DNA from: Paenibacillus foliorum
Lineage (GTDB): Bacteria; Bacillota; Bacilli; Paenibacillales; NBRC-103111
Assembly (NCBI RefSeq): GCF_013141765.1
Contig: NZ_WHOD01000128.1
Coordinates: forward strand, 1 to 64,000
Reading direction: 5' to 3'
DNA: 64,000 nucleotides
In this document: positions 24,123-32,814 of the stretch, in pieces
How the letters are laid out: each line of letters begins with the position of its first letter
Numbering within the stretch: the first letter of the stretch is position 1
The notes under the pieces: model-generated
What the model saw: the letters and a program-made list of their open reading frames with translations, nothing else
Told to the model about the DNA's origin: nothing
Database searches by the model: none
Made by a program: the position numbers and the translations under genes

Positions 24123-24695
24123 CTATTCAAATTCAATTTTCCCAGGCTCCATTGAAGCAATCCTAGCTAAAGATTCCACACGTACCCCAGATTCCCTGAT
24201 GGTACGTCCACCTGCTTGAAAGGATTTTTCCACTGCTATCCCAACACCCGCCAAATGAGCGCCTGAACGTCGGATAATCCGGATCAAGCCTCTGGCTGCA
24301 TCCCCATTGGCAATAAAGTCATCAATCAGAAGAATTCGATCTTGAGGATCCAAAAATTCACGCGATACCATAATATCTGTGACCAATCCTTTGGTGAAGG
24401 AAGGAACACGCTCGCAATAGGTTTCTGATAAGTCTGCGTTGAGTGATTTTTTACGGCGGGCGAAGACCATCGGCACACCGAGCTCCTGCGCTACCGCAAA
24501 AGCAATCGCAATCCCAGACGATTCAATCGTCACTATCTTCGTAATATTCTCTTCTCTGAATAAACGTGCAAATTCTTTTCCCATTGCAGTTGTCAGCACC
24601 GGATCCACTGCATGATTCAATATGGCATCCAACTTAATAATCTCATTTGAAAGTACAGTTCCTACTTCTCTTATACGTTGTTTTAATAATTCCAT
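24123..24695 (-). CDS. xpt: Xanthine phosphoribosyltransferase
   Basis: Salvages xanthine to XMP. Length 190 aa, as in B. subtilis. Seen: FLNHAVDP-like region (ILNHAVDPVLTTAMG), TKIVTIESSGIAIA, FARRKKSLN, and the PRPP-binding loop ILLIDDFIANGDAARG. GGGGGAG lies 6 nt before the ATG. A plausible promoter (TTGAAA 24758-24753, 16 bp, TGTGATAAG) is upstream. I looked for the purine riboswitch that usually precedes xpt-pbuX and saw none, and pbuX does not follow. Confidence 0.95.
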   Translation of the reverse strand: MELLKQRIREVGTVLSNEIIKLDAILNHAVDPVLTTAMGKEFARLFREENITKIVTIESSGIAIAFAVAQELGVPMVFARRKKSLNADLSETYCERVPSFTKGLVTDIMVSREFLDPQDRILLIDDFIANGDAARGLIRIIRRSGAHLAGVGIAVEKSFQAGGRTIRESGVRVESLARIASMEPGKIEFE

Positions 24696-25039
24696 TTATG
24701 CTCCCCCATCCGAAAAACTCTTTCCGTTAACTTATCACAAGGAGATTCCGGGTTTCAAGTCCTAATGCAATAAACTTTTTTAAAGGATGTGCAACTTCGT
24801 CCTGTAAAACGCGTCTATATAGATGTAATAAGAGAAACGATGATCTTAATCGCGAAAAAAGCATACTGAAAATAATAACCAGCTATTTTCATAAAATTTG
24901 CCTTCATTTAGTCATAAATGCTCTTTGTGGATTACTGCTTAACAGAGTATGATTAGATAGGTTATCCATCGGGTAATTATTTATACAACAATCACAATCA
25001 GATTAATATTTACAATTCAATAAGGAAGGAAAGATTGGG
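24696..25039. other. Divergent intergenic region xpt / DUF4309 lipoprotein
   Basis: 344 bp holding the presumed xpt promoter near 24731-24758. No purine riboswitch core, no clear PurR box and no hairpin with a T tract. The rest is AT-rich with nothing I can name. Confidence 0.4.
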
Positions 25040-25768
25040 ATGATCAGACATAATAAATTCATCGCTCTTTGGTCTATTCCATTAATCTTCATTATGCTAT
25101 TAATAGGATGTAAAGATACATCAACTACGCTGCAAAGTCCCAAGCCGGGGGAATCACAAGTTCAACCTCCCACAGTAGCTAATGTTGATGTGACTAATAA
25201 GCATGATGCAGCCGATGAAGGGACCGCATCTGTCAAACAGGCAGATAACACTCCAGCGATAGTAAATCCGACCGATAAGGTATCGTTGGCGAGTGTTGAG
25301 CATAATAACCTGCCAGATCAGGACACACCAGACAGTAAGCCGGCTGCGGCCACTAAGCCAAAGATTGATATTCAAGATCCCTATAACCAGGAAAAGCCTA
25401 CACTACTCGGATTAACCTTGAATACCTCATTGGATAAAGTTACAACGAAATACGGTAAACCGAAATCACAATTCGTCATGGAAGATGATAGCGACCCTAT
25501 AACCGTGTATGACTACACTGATTTCCTGGTTGGCTTTAATCAAAAGAATTTACTTCAATTCATCGACATTCGCAGCAGTGATATTAATCCTGGTCTTAAC
25601 GGTCTTAAGCTTGGTCAGTCTACGAACGATGTGTTCAAAACATTGGGCAAACCAGACTCCAATACAAGCTTTGTTCTCACTTATAAATCTACAGGAGCTG
25701 TATTGAAGCTTGACATTGACCCGAAAACCGATAAAGTGAACTCCATTAAACTCTTTGCTGTAGAGTAA
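25040..25768 (+). CDS. DUF4309-like (YjgB-type) lipoprotein
   Basis: A 242-aa lipoprotein: signal peptide with lipobox LLIGC (Cys about residue 24), a Thr/Asp/Pro-rich linker (residues 30-115), and a C-terminal domain with two similar units, LLGLTLNTSLDKVTTKYGKP and GLKLGQSTNDVFKTLGKPDS. This duplicated 'LG.s...v...lGkP' unit is the mark of the DUF4309/YjgB family, whose function is unknown. AAGGAAGGAAAG precedes the ATG. A strong terminator follows. Confidence 0.8.
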   Translation: MIRHNKFIALWSIPLIFIMLLIGCKDTSTTLQSPKPGESQVQPPTVANVDVTNKHDAADEGTASVKQADNTPAIVNPTDKVSLASVEHNNLPDQDTPDSKPAAATKPKIDIQDPYNQEKPTLLGLTLNTSLDKVTTKYGKPKSQFVMEDDSDPITVYDYTDFLVGFNQKNLLQFIDIRSSDINPGLNGLKLGQSTNDVFKTLGKPDSNTSFVLTYKSTGAVLKLDIDPKTDKVNSIKLFAVE

Positions 25769-25795
25769 TGAGTCATATAAGACTTTCGATTCATG

Positions 25796-25838
25796 CAGAA
25801 AAGGACCTCGATTCGAGGTCCTTTTCTTTGTTCTTTCG
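25796..25838. terminator. Terminator of the DUF4309 gene
   Basis: AAAAGGACCTCGA directly followed by TTCGAGGTCCTTTT, then CTTTGTT; a long stem with almost no loop. Its far side is next to the DedA gene stop, so it can act in both directions. Confidence 0.85.
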
Positions 25839-25849
25839 TTTCCGTATCC

Positions 25850-26464
25850 CTATGAGTGGGACCTTTGACGTTTACGGCGATAACGCCAATAGATGTAGCC
25901 TCCAACACCAGCCAGCACTACAATTATTGCAACGCAAAGTCCCAGATAATGATGTACCACACCAGCAATCATAGGGGCATTCCTACCGATGAAGTGACCC
26001 AATGATAGGAATGTCAAGCACCAGACTAACGCACCGCTGCCCGCATACAACAAATATCTCCATAATGCGACACCGCTAACACCTGCCAAATAACAGGTGA
26101 AATGCCTCACCCCGGGGACGTAGTATCCGAATACGACCGCCCATATTCCGTATTTCTTAAACCAGCCCTCCGCTCGTTCCAGCCTCTGCGGCGTTAGCTT
26201 CACCCATTTACCATATCGATATAGGAAAGGCTTCCCAACGGTCTTTCCTAAATAATAACTAACCAGCATTCCAGTCATCGTACCAGCAAAACAGACTATA
26301 AATGAAGTTCCGAATGATAGCGGACCACCTTCTAAGGTTAAGGAACCAACGGTTGTCATCAAGATTTCATCAGGTACGGGGATTCCAATAATCCCCACAG
26401 CCAACAAGCAATATAACGCAATGTATCCATAGTTTTCTATCAAGAGTAGAATATCATCCAGCAC
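25850..26464 (-). CDS. DedA-family membrane protein
   Basis: A 204-aa integral membrane protein of the DedA/SNARE-associated family, which includes lipid-carrier flippases such as the undecaprenyl-phosphate transporter UptA. Seen: GIPVPDEILMTTVGSL (the re-entrant acidic motif), FAGTMTGMLVSYYLG, and the arginine motif GYYVPGVRHFTCYLAG, followed by two transmembrane helices and a basic tail. GTG start at 26464 with GGAGCG 8 nt upstream. No operon partner. Substrate cannot be told from sequence. Confidence 0.88.
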   Translation of the reverse strand: MLDDILLLIENYGYIALYCLLAVGIIGIPVPDEILMTTVGSLTLEGGPLSFGTSFIVCFAGTMTGMLVSYYLGKTVGKPFLYRYGKWVKLTPQRLERAEGWFKKYGIWAVVFGYYVPGVRHFTCYLAGVSGVALWRYLLYAGSGALVWCLTFLSLGHFIGRNAPMIAGVVHHYLGLCVAIIVVLAGVGGYIYWRYRRKRQRSHS

Positions 26465-26628
26465 TCAAACACGCTCCAACCTCAGATATAATCAGTAAAA
26501 ATAAAAGTTATAATCAATTTTAACAGAATCTTGCCATTTTCCCAAGTTCAGTGTCATGTGTTCGTCCACTTTTTCATACCTTGTACTAATATCGGGAGTA
26601 ACATGCCGTGTGAAAGGTAGGTCTATAC

Positions 26629-27675
26629 ATGAGAAAACTCGGCAGCATCCTGCAAGTCTGTTTTACTTATGTCGGCACTGTCGTAGGTGCTGGCTTCGCA
26701 ACAGGCCAAGAAATACTACAATTTTTTACTCGGTACGGTTGGATGGCTACGCTTACGATTGGTATTTCCAGCCTGCTCTTCGTTTGGCTTGGAATTAAAC
26801 TAATGTTGTTGGCTCATGATGTCAAAGCTCGTTCTTATGAGGATTTAAATAGACTCCTCTTTGGTGAAAAAGTAGGCGAGTGGATAAGCCTGTTCACCCT
26901 AATAACTTTGTTCGGTGTGACAACCGTTATGCTAGCCGGAGCTGGCTCAGTCTTTAAGGAACAATTTCATTTGCCTAATCAGTTAGGTTTAGTAGTTACG
27001 TTAGTATTGGCATTTATCGTATTAAATAATGGAATGAAGGCCATTCTGGCTGTAAACTCTATTGTTGTGCCATTGATGCTCTCCTTTAGCTGTATCGTTG
27101 TATGGGATAACTGGGGCATACCTGGCTCGAACAATTGGCTTCAGCTAACATCCGATTTCAGCATGGTTCGAATTTGGTTTGCCCCATTTCTTTATGCTGC
27201 CTTTAACCTGACTATGTCACAAGGAGTGCTTGTCCCGCTTGGCGCTCAAACTAAGGACCGCTCCGTTCTATTCTGGGGGGGAATTTCTGGAGGAGTCATT
27301 ATTGGAATGATGCTGCTTGCCGGCCATTTTGCTTTATCAGCACAAATGCCTGGAATCTCCCAATTCGAAATCCCTATGGGACATTTAATTCATAATCTCG
27401 GACCGCTGCTGCAGTTATTGTTTATTGGTGTCATCTATGGAGAAATATTTACAACCCTTATTGCTGATGTTTATGGGCTTTCAACTCAGCTGGAGCAACG
27501 TACCCGAATATCTCGAAACTGGGTTTTGATACTCATCCTGCTGCTCAGCTATATAATTAGCCAGCTGGGCTTTAAAACACTGCTTTCCACACTATACCCG
27601 TTTTTCGGCTTGGTCAGCGCTGCCTGGATGATTATGATTATCCTGTACCGTAACCGGCCGATCCGAACGAACTAA
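26629..27675 (+). CDS. ykvI: YkvI-family membrane transporter
   Basis: A 348-aa membrane protein with about ten transmembrane segments. The N-terminal VCFTYVGTVVGAGFATGQEI, with an unwound Gly-rich first helix, is characteristic of YkvI and related APC/LeuT-fold transporters; substrate unknown. GGTAGG precedes the ATG. The last 84 bp overlap the 3' end of the convergent gene at 27592-28053, an unusually long tail-to-tail overlap in which both C-termini are coding. Confidence 0.85.
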   Translation: MRKLGSILQVCFTYVGTVVGAGFATGQEILQFFTRYGWMATLTIGISSLLFVWLGIKLMLLAHDVKARSYEDLNRLLFGEKVGEWISLFTLITLFGVTTVMLAGAGSVFKEQFHLPNQLGLVVTLVLAFIVLNNGMKAILAVNSIVVPLMLSFSCIVVWDNWGIPGSNNWLQLTSDFSMVRIWFAPFLYAAFNLTMSQGVLVPLGAQTKDRSVLFWGGISGGVIIGMMLLAGHFALSAQMPGISQFEIPMGHLIHNLGPLLQLLFIGVIYGEIFTTLIADVYGLSTQLEQRTRISRNWVLILILLLSYIISQLGFKTLLSTLYPFFGLVSAAWMIMIILYRNRPIRTN

Positions 27676-28053
27676 CGAAAGCACAAACGCTAGTCGAAGA
27701 ATCATAAACAACATACCTAATAACGTAAAGACGAATCCACAGAGCAAGTAACCGTAGTGGTACAGCGGGTAGCTCTCCGCATCGCGAATCACAGCAATAA
27801 CATCCGTGAAAAGAAACAAGCTTCCTATAGCAAATACAGCAATTAATGCATAGTCAAAAAAGGTCCATCTCAGCATCGCAGCCGAAACTGCACTTCCGGA
27901 CGTGATTCCCATCTTCTCCGAGGGTTCTCCTGTTACAGTTTCTTGAGTTGACTTGGTTTTATGATGCTGAAACAAAGCCCAAGCCATAAATACAGCAGAA
28001 GCTGAAACTAAAAGTCCAATACTCCCTCCTACGATTGCCAGAATCAATTTCAT
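27592..28053 (-). CDS. Membrane protein of unknown function
   Basis: A 153-aa protein with an N-terminal transmembrane segment (LILAIVGGSIGLLVSASAVFMAW), a polar loop, and two further hydrophobic segments (FFDYALIAVFAIGSLFLF and YGYLLCGFVFTLLGMLFMI). No family recognised. The ATG at 28053 has GGTGA 6 nt upstream; the in-frame ATG at 28071 does not. It lies 44 bp after the gene at 28098-28388 and is probably in its operon. Its C-terminal coding part overlaps ykvI. Confidence 0.7.
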   Translation of the reverse strand: MKLILAIVGGSIGLLVSASAVFMAWALFQHHKTKSTQETVTGEPSEKMGITSGSAVSAAMLRWTFFDYALIAVFAIGSLFLFTDVIAVIRDAESYPLYHYGYLLCGFVFTLLGMLFMILRLAFVLSLVRSDRPVTVQDNHNHPGSADQAEKRV

Positions 28054-28097
28054 ATTTGTCACCAGCCTCATTTCTTGATAAATAACTTCAGAATCCC

Positions 28098-28388
28098 TTA
28101 CGGTTGAAAGGACAATTTATAGATCAGCCACATGGATATTCCAAAAGCTATGACTGGGAATACCCATAGCACCACTTGAAGAACCTCATCCTTTATTAGA
28201 CCTACTGGTCGCCATAACCAGCGCAAATTCAAGCTATCGATACCTGACAACAGATTCTTGGTCCCTTCAATCTGTGCAGCAGGTTCTCCGCAATCAACTG
28301 GATGTGCTGTATTCAGTTTGATTTTACCTCGTTTCCAACCCACTTGATAAGTTATTTCCCGTTCCGTTCGTTGTTCAGGCTCCATCAT
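28098..28388 (-). CDS. C-terminally anchored small protein
   Basis: A 96-aa protein with a charged soluble N-terminal part (TYQVGWKRGKIKLNTAHPVD, CGEPAAQIEG) and one C-terminal transmembrane segment (LQVVLWVFPVIAFGISMWLI). No family recognised. GGAGGCGCA precedes a double ATG. First gene of a likely two-gene operon with a membrane protein; the promoter region contains a 12-bp palindrome. Confidence 0.65.
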   Translation of the reverse strand: MMEPEQRTEREITYQVGWKRGKIKLNTAHPVDCGEPAAQIEGTKNLLSGIDSLNLRWLWRPVGLIKDEVLQVVLWVFPVIAFGISMWLIYKLSFQP

Positions 28389-28404
28389 TGCGCCTCCGTT
28401 TGTT

Positions 28405-28440
28405 ATACTATATACTATAGTATTTATAACCTGTAAAAAA
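28405..28440 (-). promoter_or_regulatory. Promoter with palindrome ATACTATAGTAT
   Basis: On the minus strand TTTACA is followed after 17 bp by TATATA; a perfect 12-bp palindrome ATACTATAGTAT overlaps the spacer and -10. It could be a repressor site; the regulator is unknown. Confidence 0.45.
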
Positions 28441-28541
28441 AGCAATGGCTTTGTGAAAAGGATGACCTATGTTTTCAATAAATTTAAATATTATTTACCA
28501 GTACTTTACTAAATAAAATAATGCCGGAGGAAGAAGATCAC

Positions 28542-29300
28542 ATGCAAAGAGTGGTTGCAGTTACCGGAGGAGCTCAAGGTATTGGTAAAGCCATAGCCCT
28601 CTCTTATGCCAAGGAAGGATATATAGTTGCTATTGCAGATGCGGATCAGGAAGCTGGGCTGGAAACCGTTCAAGAGCTACTACATATAGGGGAACACGCG
28701 ATTTTTATGTGTGTGAACATAGCTAAGGAAGATGAAGTCATTCAGTGGATACGCACCATCCATGATAAGTTTGGGCGCATCGATATTTTAATCAATAACG
28801 CAGCAATCAGCCGCAATGGCTCTATGCTTCAATTGCCAATCGATCAATTCGATGAAGTGATTGGGGTGAACCTCCGCGGTGCATTCCTATGCTCGCAGCA
28901 CGCTGCTGCTGTCATGAAGCTTCAGGGAAGTGGCGCTATTGTGAACATGGCCTCTACACGTGCGCTAATGTCCGAAGCGGACACAGAAGCTTATTCCGCC
29001 TCTAAGGGCGGGCTGCTTGCGCTCACCCATGCTATGGCCATAAGCTTAGGAAGGTATGGCATACGTGTAAATGCTGTCAGTCCTGGGTGGATCGAAACAC
29101 GTGACTGGCAGAAGACCGCGAACAGGCAGGAGCCGGTGCATAGTGAGCGGGACGCGCTCCAGCACCCTATCGGTCGGGTTGGAACTCCTGCCGACATTGC
29201 AGCCGCATGCCTCTATTTAACAGGAGAGCACGCAGGATTTATAACAGGTCAGAATCTTATCATTGACGGTGGGATGACCGTCAATATGATATATGAATAA
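28542..29300 (+). CDS. Short-chain dehydrogenase/reductase
   Basis: A 252-aa classical SDR. Seen: cofactor loop TGGAQGIG (residues 10-17), DADQEAG (an acidic residue after strand 2, favouring NAD+), NNAAIS, and the catalytic Ser plus YSASKGG (Y-x-x-x-K). Family members include glucose 1-dehydrogenase and 3-oxoacyl-ACP reductase; the substrate cannot be told. GGAGG lies 11 nt before the chosen ATG (28542); the in-frame ATG at 28521 overlaps this site. The EamA transporter gene starts 27 bp later, so the pair likely forms an operon. Confidence 0.9.
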   Translation: MQRVVAVTGGAQGIGKAIALSYAKEGYIVAIADADQEAGLETVQELLHIGEHAIFMCVNIAKEDEVIQWIRTIHDKFGRIDILINNAAISRNGSMLQLPIDQFDEVIGVNLRGAFLCSQHAAAVMKLQGSGAIVNMASTRALMSEADTEAYSASKGGLLALTHAMAISLGRYGIRVNAVSPGWIETRDWQKTANRQEPVHSERDALQHPIGRVGTPADIAAACLYLTGEHAGFITGQNLIIDGGMTVNMIYE

Positions 29301-29327
29301 ATAATAATTCAGCGAGGAGTTCTCATC

Positions 29328-30254
29328 ATGTGGTTTGTATTTGCCGCCGCTGCAGCCGTTTGCTTCGGCCTCAGAGGTATCCTATATCAATGGACTTCCC
29401 AACGTCCAATTGACCGAAATTTATTGCTATTCGGGGTTTATTTGTCGGGAACTATTATCGCATTAGCTATCAATTTTTTTGCAGGACAGCATTGGTCTTC
29501 AGGAGTTTGGGTAGGTGCTGTTATGGGCTTGTTCTCTTTCATTTCGAACGCTGCGATCTATCGCGGCTTTGCGGTTGGAAAAGCCGCGATTATTGCTATG
29601 TTTACAGGCTTACCGCCCGTGGTGGTGGTCATTATGGCTTATTTCATTTGGAATGAAAAGCTAAACCTTTGGCAGACACTGTCTTTTGTCGTCATCATCT
29701 TTGGGCTTTTGTTAATCCGTTATTCTAACGAGATATCTTGGAATAATTTAAAAGGAGCGCAATGGGGCGCTGTTGCTATGTTTGGCTTTGGTTTAACCGA
29801 TTTATCATCTAAGCAAGCTGCCTTGCTAGGCGCAGAGACACTGCCCACACTGTCTCTTATGTACATTACAGGCACAGTGTTGTTTGGATTTACCTGGTAC
29901 TCGGCTCGACGCAAGAAGGCAGCACACGAAGCTGAAACAGCTGCAGCGGCAGAAATCAGCGCCGTGAATGGAAATAGCTCCACAGCCCCGATCTCCACTC
30001 GAACGAATTGGAGCATTAGTAAAACACTGCTTTGGGGAATGATTGTAGGATTAACTAACATATCCGGAATGATGCTCGTTATGCCAGCTTTTAAGCTAGG
30101 AGTAACTGGTTTAGTCTCCGTAGTTATTGCCATGAACGTTGTTTTTGTACTGCTCTACGCCCGTTTTGTCTTAAAAGAGCGATTTACTACTTTGGAAGTT
30201 TCAGGACTTGGAGCCGCCATGGTTGGCATTATTATCCTTCGTTTAGCAGCGTAA
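29328..30254 (+). CDS. EamA/DMT-superfamily transporter
   Basis: A 308-aa membrane protein with ten predicted helices in two EamA halves: the first ends near ILLIRYSNEIS-like LLLIRYSNEI (about residue 140), the second runs from KTLLWGMIVGLTNISGM to the end. The first half has FTGLPPVVVVIMAYFIWNEK and the second VIAMNVVFVLLYARFVLKER, the paired 'E at the end of helix 4' signature of DMT permeases. A 35-residue Ala/Glu/Ser-rich loop links the halves. Substrate unknown; coupled to the SDR gene. Confidence 0.88.
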   Translation: MWFVFAAAAAVCFGLRGILYQWTSQRPIDRNLLLFGVYLSGTIIALAINFFAGQHWSSGVWVGAVMGLFSFISNAAIYRGFAVGKAAIIAMFTGLPPVVVVIMAYFIWNEKLNLWQTLSFVVIIFGLLLIRYSNEISWNNLKGAQWGAVAMFGFGLTDLSSKQAALLGAETLPTLSLMYITGTVLFGFTWYSARRKKAAHEAETAAAAEISAVNGNSSTAPISTRTNWSISKTLLWGMIVGLTNISGMMLVMPAFKLGVTGLVSVVIAMNVVFVLLYARFVLKERFTTLEVSGLGAAMVGIIILRLAA

Positions 30255-30261
30255 ACAGCCC

Positions 30262-30322
30262 TTATAACTTACATAAAAAAGACCGATCCGCCGAGGATCG
30301 GTCTTTTTTATGTAAGTTATAA
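30262..30322. terminator. Very long bidirectional terminator (28-bp perfect stem)
   Basis: A perfect 28-bp inverted repeat around the loop GCCGA. The inner stem GACCGATCC/GGATCGGTC is flanked by six As and six Ts, the outer stem is AT-rich (TTATAACTTACAT). It separates two convergent genes and the U tracts serve both directions. Confidence 0.92.
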
Positions 30323-30327
30323 ATAGG

Positions 30328-31461
30328 TTATGATTGCTCTTTACGGTAAGGTCGGTATACACTCTTAAGCTGTTGTACAACCCTCGACATGGAGTAGGCG
30401 TTCTGCGCTTTATCCCATGCGACACGTCCCAGATTATAGCGATAGGTTGGATCTCCGATCACTTTCTCCAATGCACTAGCCAATGCAGGAACATCGTCCA
30501 CAGGCACGAGCAGGCCATTCTGTCCATGCACGATCTGTTCCGGAATCCCACCTACATTTGTACCTATCAAAGCCAATCCGCATAGTGCCGCTTCCGCAAA
30601 TACGGAACCGAAGGACTCAGCTCGGGACGGAAGTACGAATACATCGAAGAACGGCATGAAGTCCTCAGGATGAAGCATGTAGCCGTAAAAAATAATTTCC
30701 TCGTAGATATTCAACTCAATGGCCATCTGCTCAAGCTCTTGGCGAATCGGGCCATCCCCAATTAGATGAAGGACGAAGGAATGCCCTTCTTTCTTGAGCT
30801 CCGCGCAGGCTAATAATAAAGTATCTAACCCCTTGGCAGGTACCAGCCTGCATACGGTAATCAGCTGTGGGGTTTTATTCTCATGTGGGACCGGACGAAA
30901 CCTTTTCTCATCAAACCCGTTCGGAATTACACCAATCCGCTCAGGCTCCTGCACATACTCAGCTAAATATTGTTTGAATGAACTGGAAACCGTTATTAGT
31001 TGGTCTACCCGCTCCTCCAGCTCTCGGTAAATTGAAGTTAAAAAGGTATGTTCCGGTCCATTCTCCTTAATTTTACCATTCAGTATTAGTTCCTTTTCAA
31101 AGCTTGAATGAACCGTCATCAGAATCGGTGTATCTGGAAACAACTGCTTCATAACCAGAGCTACTATCGGATGATGGGCATGAATCAAATCATATGTTTT
31201 GTTTAAGCGAAGCTTGGTCCACCACACATAGTCCTTATATGTTTGTATATATTTGTCAACGATAGCATTGCCAGCATACTCTTCCCAATCAAAGGTTGAG
31301 AACTTTACCGGCTCAACACCCTTACCGCGAACTCTCTTCGGCAGCGAAAACAATTCCATTTCCCAGCCTCGTTTATTAAAGCGATCCAACATAAAAGGGA
31401 TCATGGATGAAACTCCGCCCGGCTGCTCCGGGGGGAAAAACAAAGCCTGTAAAATATTCAT
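30328..31461 (-). CDS. Glycosyltransferase family 4
   Basis: A 377-aa GT-B enzyme. Seen: the N-terminal acceptor loop FFPPEQPGGVSSM, HAHHPIVAL, GVIPNGFDEKRF, LITVCRLVPAKGLDTLL, LIGDGP, and the C-terminal donor motif RAESFGSVFAEAALCGL (E-x7-E). This is the group of cell-surface polysaccharide or glycolipid transferases; donor and acceptor are unknown. GGAGGG lies 7 nt before the ATG. No other glycosyltransferase or export gene surrounds it. Confidence 0.9.
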   Translation of the reverse strand: MNILQALFFPPEQPGGVSSMIPFMLDRFNKRGWEMELFSLPKRVRGKGVEPVKFSTFDWEEYAGNAIVDKYIQTYKDYVWWTKLRLNKTYDLIHAHHPIVALVMKQLFPDTPILMTVHSSFEKELILNGKIKENGPEHTFLTSIYRELEERVDQLITVSSSFKQYLAEYVQEPERIGVIPNGFDEKRFRPVPHENKTPQLITVCRLVPAKGLDTLLLACAELKKEGHSFVLHLIGDGPIRQELEQMAIELNIYEEIIFYGYMLHPEDFMPFFDVFVLPSRAESFGSVFAEAALCGLALIGTNVGGIPEQIVHGQNGLLVPVDDVPALASALEKVIGDPTYRYNLGRVAWDKAQNAYSMSRVVQQLKSVYRPYRKEQS

Positions 31462-31613
31462 GGTAGCCCTCCGTAACCGTCCAAGTAAACAAGATATTTA
31501 ATAGATACATCGTAACAGTATTATATTGCTACTACAAGGGTATAAAGTAAAACTTACAAGTGATCCTTTCAGACAAAAATAGACATAATTTTTCACCAAA
31601 ACGAATGTATGTT

Positions 31614-31622
31614 TGCTATAAT
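31614..31622 (+). promoter_or_regulatory. Extended -10 promoter of the GGDEF gene
   Basis: TGCTATAAT: perfect -10 with the extended TG motif; the -35 region is poor, as often in this promoter class. Lies 40 bp upstream of the chosen start. Confidence 0.65.
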
Positions 31623-31661
31623 AGATCCATCTGCCTAAGAATGCGAGGTCAATTACGCACA

Positions 31662-32804
31662 ATGAATGGTTTACGACTAGAGGATCTATGGTTAGGCACG
31701 CTCGGTGCCGTCGTTTCATATTTGATCATTGAGGTTATTCTGCTTCTCACGCTGCTAGTTTCGATCCGACTGTTAGTGACACGCCGAAAAATTGGTTATT
31801 TCTCCATCACGCTTTCTTTATTCATTTTGATGGCGCAGCATTATCAATTAATTTATTTTGAACTCACGCATTCGACGAGCGATTTAGCTTTTTATTGGGC
31901 AATCTTGCTTAAGCTGTTGTCATTTCTGCTTGTTAACCTGGGTGTCTACCAACTTTATAACCCAACTCGGCTTAGAGACGGTATCGTGTTCCTCTTGTGT
32001 TTCGCAGTGACTGCACTCTTTTCCTTGAGCTACTGGTATATACCTGATTGGCTGCAAGGAAGCAGCGAGCAAATTCGGTTGCTCCGCCCGCTTGGAATCG
32101 AACTATTTTTGTTTTTAATAATATTTGTGAGCTTTCTTCTTGTAAATCCCCGTATCGGTCAAAATATCAAGTACCAGCTTATGCTAACCTTATATTTCTG
32201 TACACATGTGATACATATGGCGAATAGCTATGTTTTTGATGGAGTCCAATCCGTTTTGACCAAGCTTGAGCAAATTATACCTATGGTGTTATATATCGTG
32301 TTGTTTTTGTTTATTTTCGAACGTGTCATCGAGCTGATGCAGGCCATCTATAATTCGTCCATCCGAGATGGGCTAACGCAGCTATACAACCGCAAGTATT
32401 TCTACAATCGGGTTCGGCAGCATATCGAAGGGCGTATAAACGTGTCTGTGCTTTTTAGTGATATCGACAATTTCAAAAAGCTTAACGATACAAAAGGCCA
32501 TCATATGGGAGATCAGGTCTTGAAGCAGGTGGCAAACATACTGAAAGAGGAAACCGATCAAATAGGCATTTGCGGTAGATACGGAGGCGAGGAAATGGTT
32601 GTTCTGGTAACGGATACGGAAACAGACGCAAGTAAGCTAGCAGAACGTATCCGTGCCAGAATTGAGGCGGAAACCATTGTAACTGTAAGTATGGGGTTGA
32701 GCCGATATAGTAAAAATGTGACTGCAGATGAACTGATCAAGCAAGCGGATGAAGCCATGTATAAAGCCAAAACAAGTGGAAAGAACAAGGTCGTTGCTTG
32801 TTAA
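31662..32804 (+). CDS. Membrane diguanylate cyclase (GGDEF domain, GGEEM variant)
   Basis: A 380-aa protein: N-terminal half with about six to seven transmembrane helices (residues 10-205) as the sensor, then a GGDEF domain (about 215-375). Domain marks: DGLTQLYNRKYF at the start, FSDIDNFKKLND (metal site), and the A-site RYGGEEMVVL, where the usual Phe after GG[DE]E is Met. The inhibitory I-site RxxD five residues before is replaced by DQIG, so product inhibition is unlikely. It should make c-di-GMP if the Phe-to-Met change is tolerated. ATG at 31662 is preceded by GAGGT at a long spacing, so the start is uncertain. Confidence 0.87.
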   Translation: MNGLRLEDLWLGTLGAVVSYLIIEVILLLTLLVSIRLLVTRRKIGYFSITLSLFILMAQHYQLIYFELTHSTSDLAFYWAILLKLLSFLLVNLGVYQLYNPTRLRDGIVFLLCFAVTALFSLSYWYIPDWLQGSSEQIRLLRPLGIELFLFLIIFVSFLLVNPRIGQNIKYQLMLTLYFCTHVIHMANSYVFDGVQSVLTKLEQIIPMVLYIVLFLFIFERVIELMQAIYNSSIRDGLTQLYNRKYFYNRVRQHIEGRINVSVLFSDIDNFKKLNDTKGHHMGDQVLKQVANILKEETDQIGICGRYGGEEMVVLVTDTETDASKLAERIRARIEAETIVTVSMGLSRYSKNVTADELIKQADEAMYKAKTSGKNKVVAC

Positions 32805-32814
32805 CGAATGGTTT

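Noticed and set aside
24696-24900. Purine riboswitch before xpt
   Set aside because: The conserved loop sequences of the purine aptamer are not present; only a plain promoter is visible.
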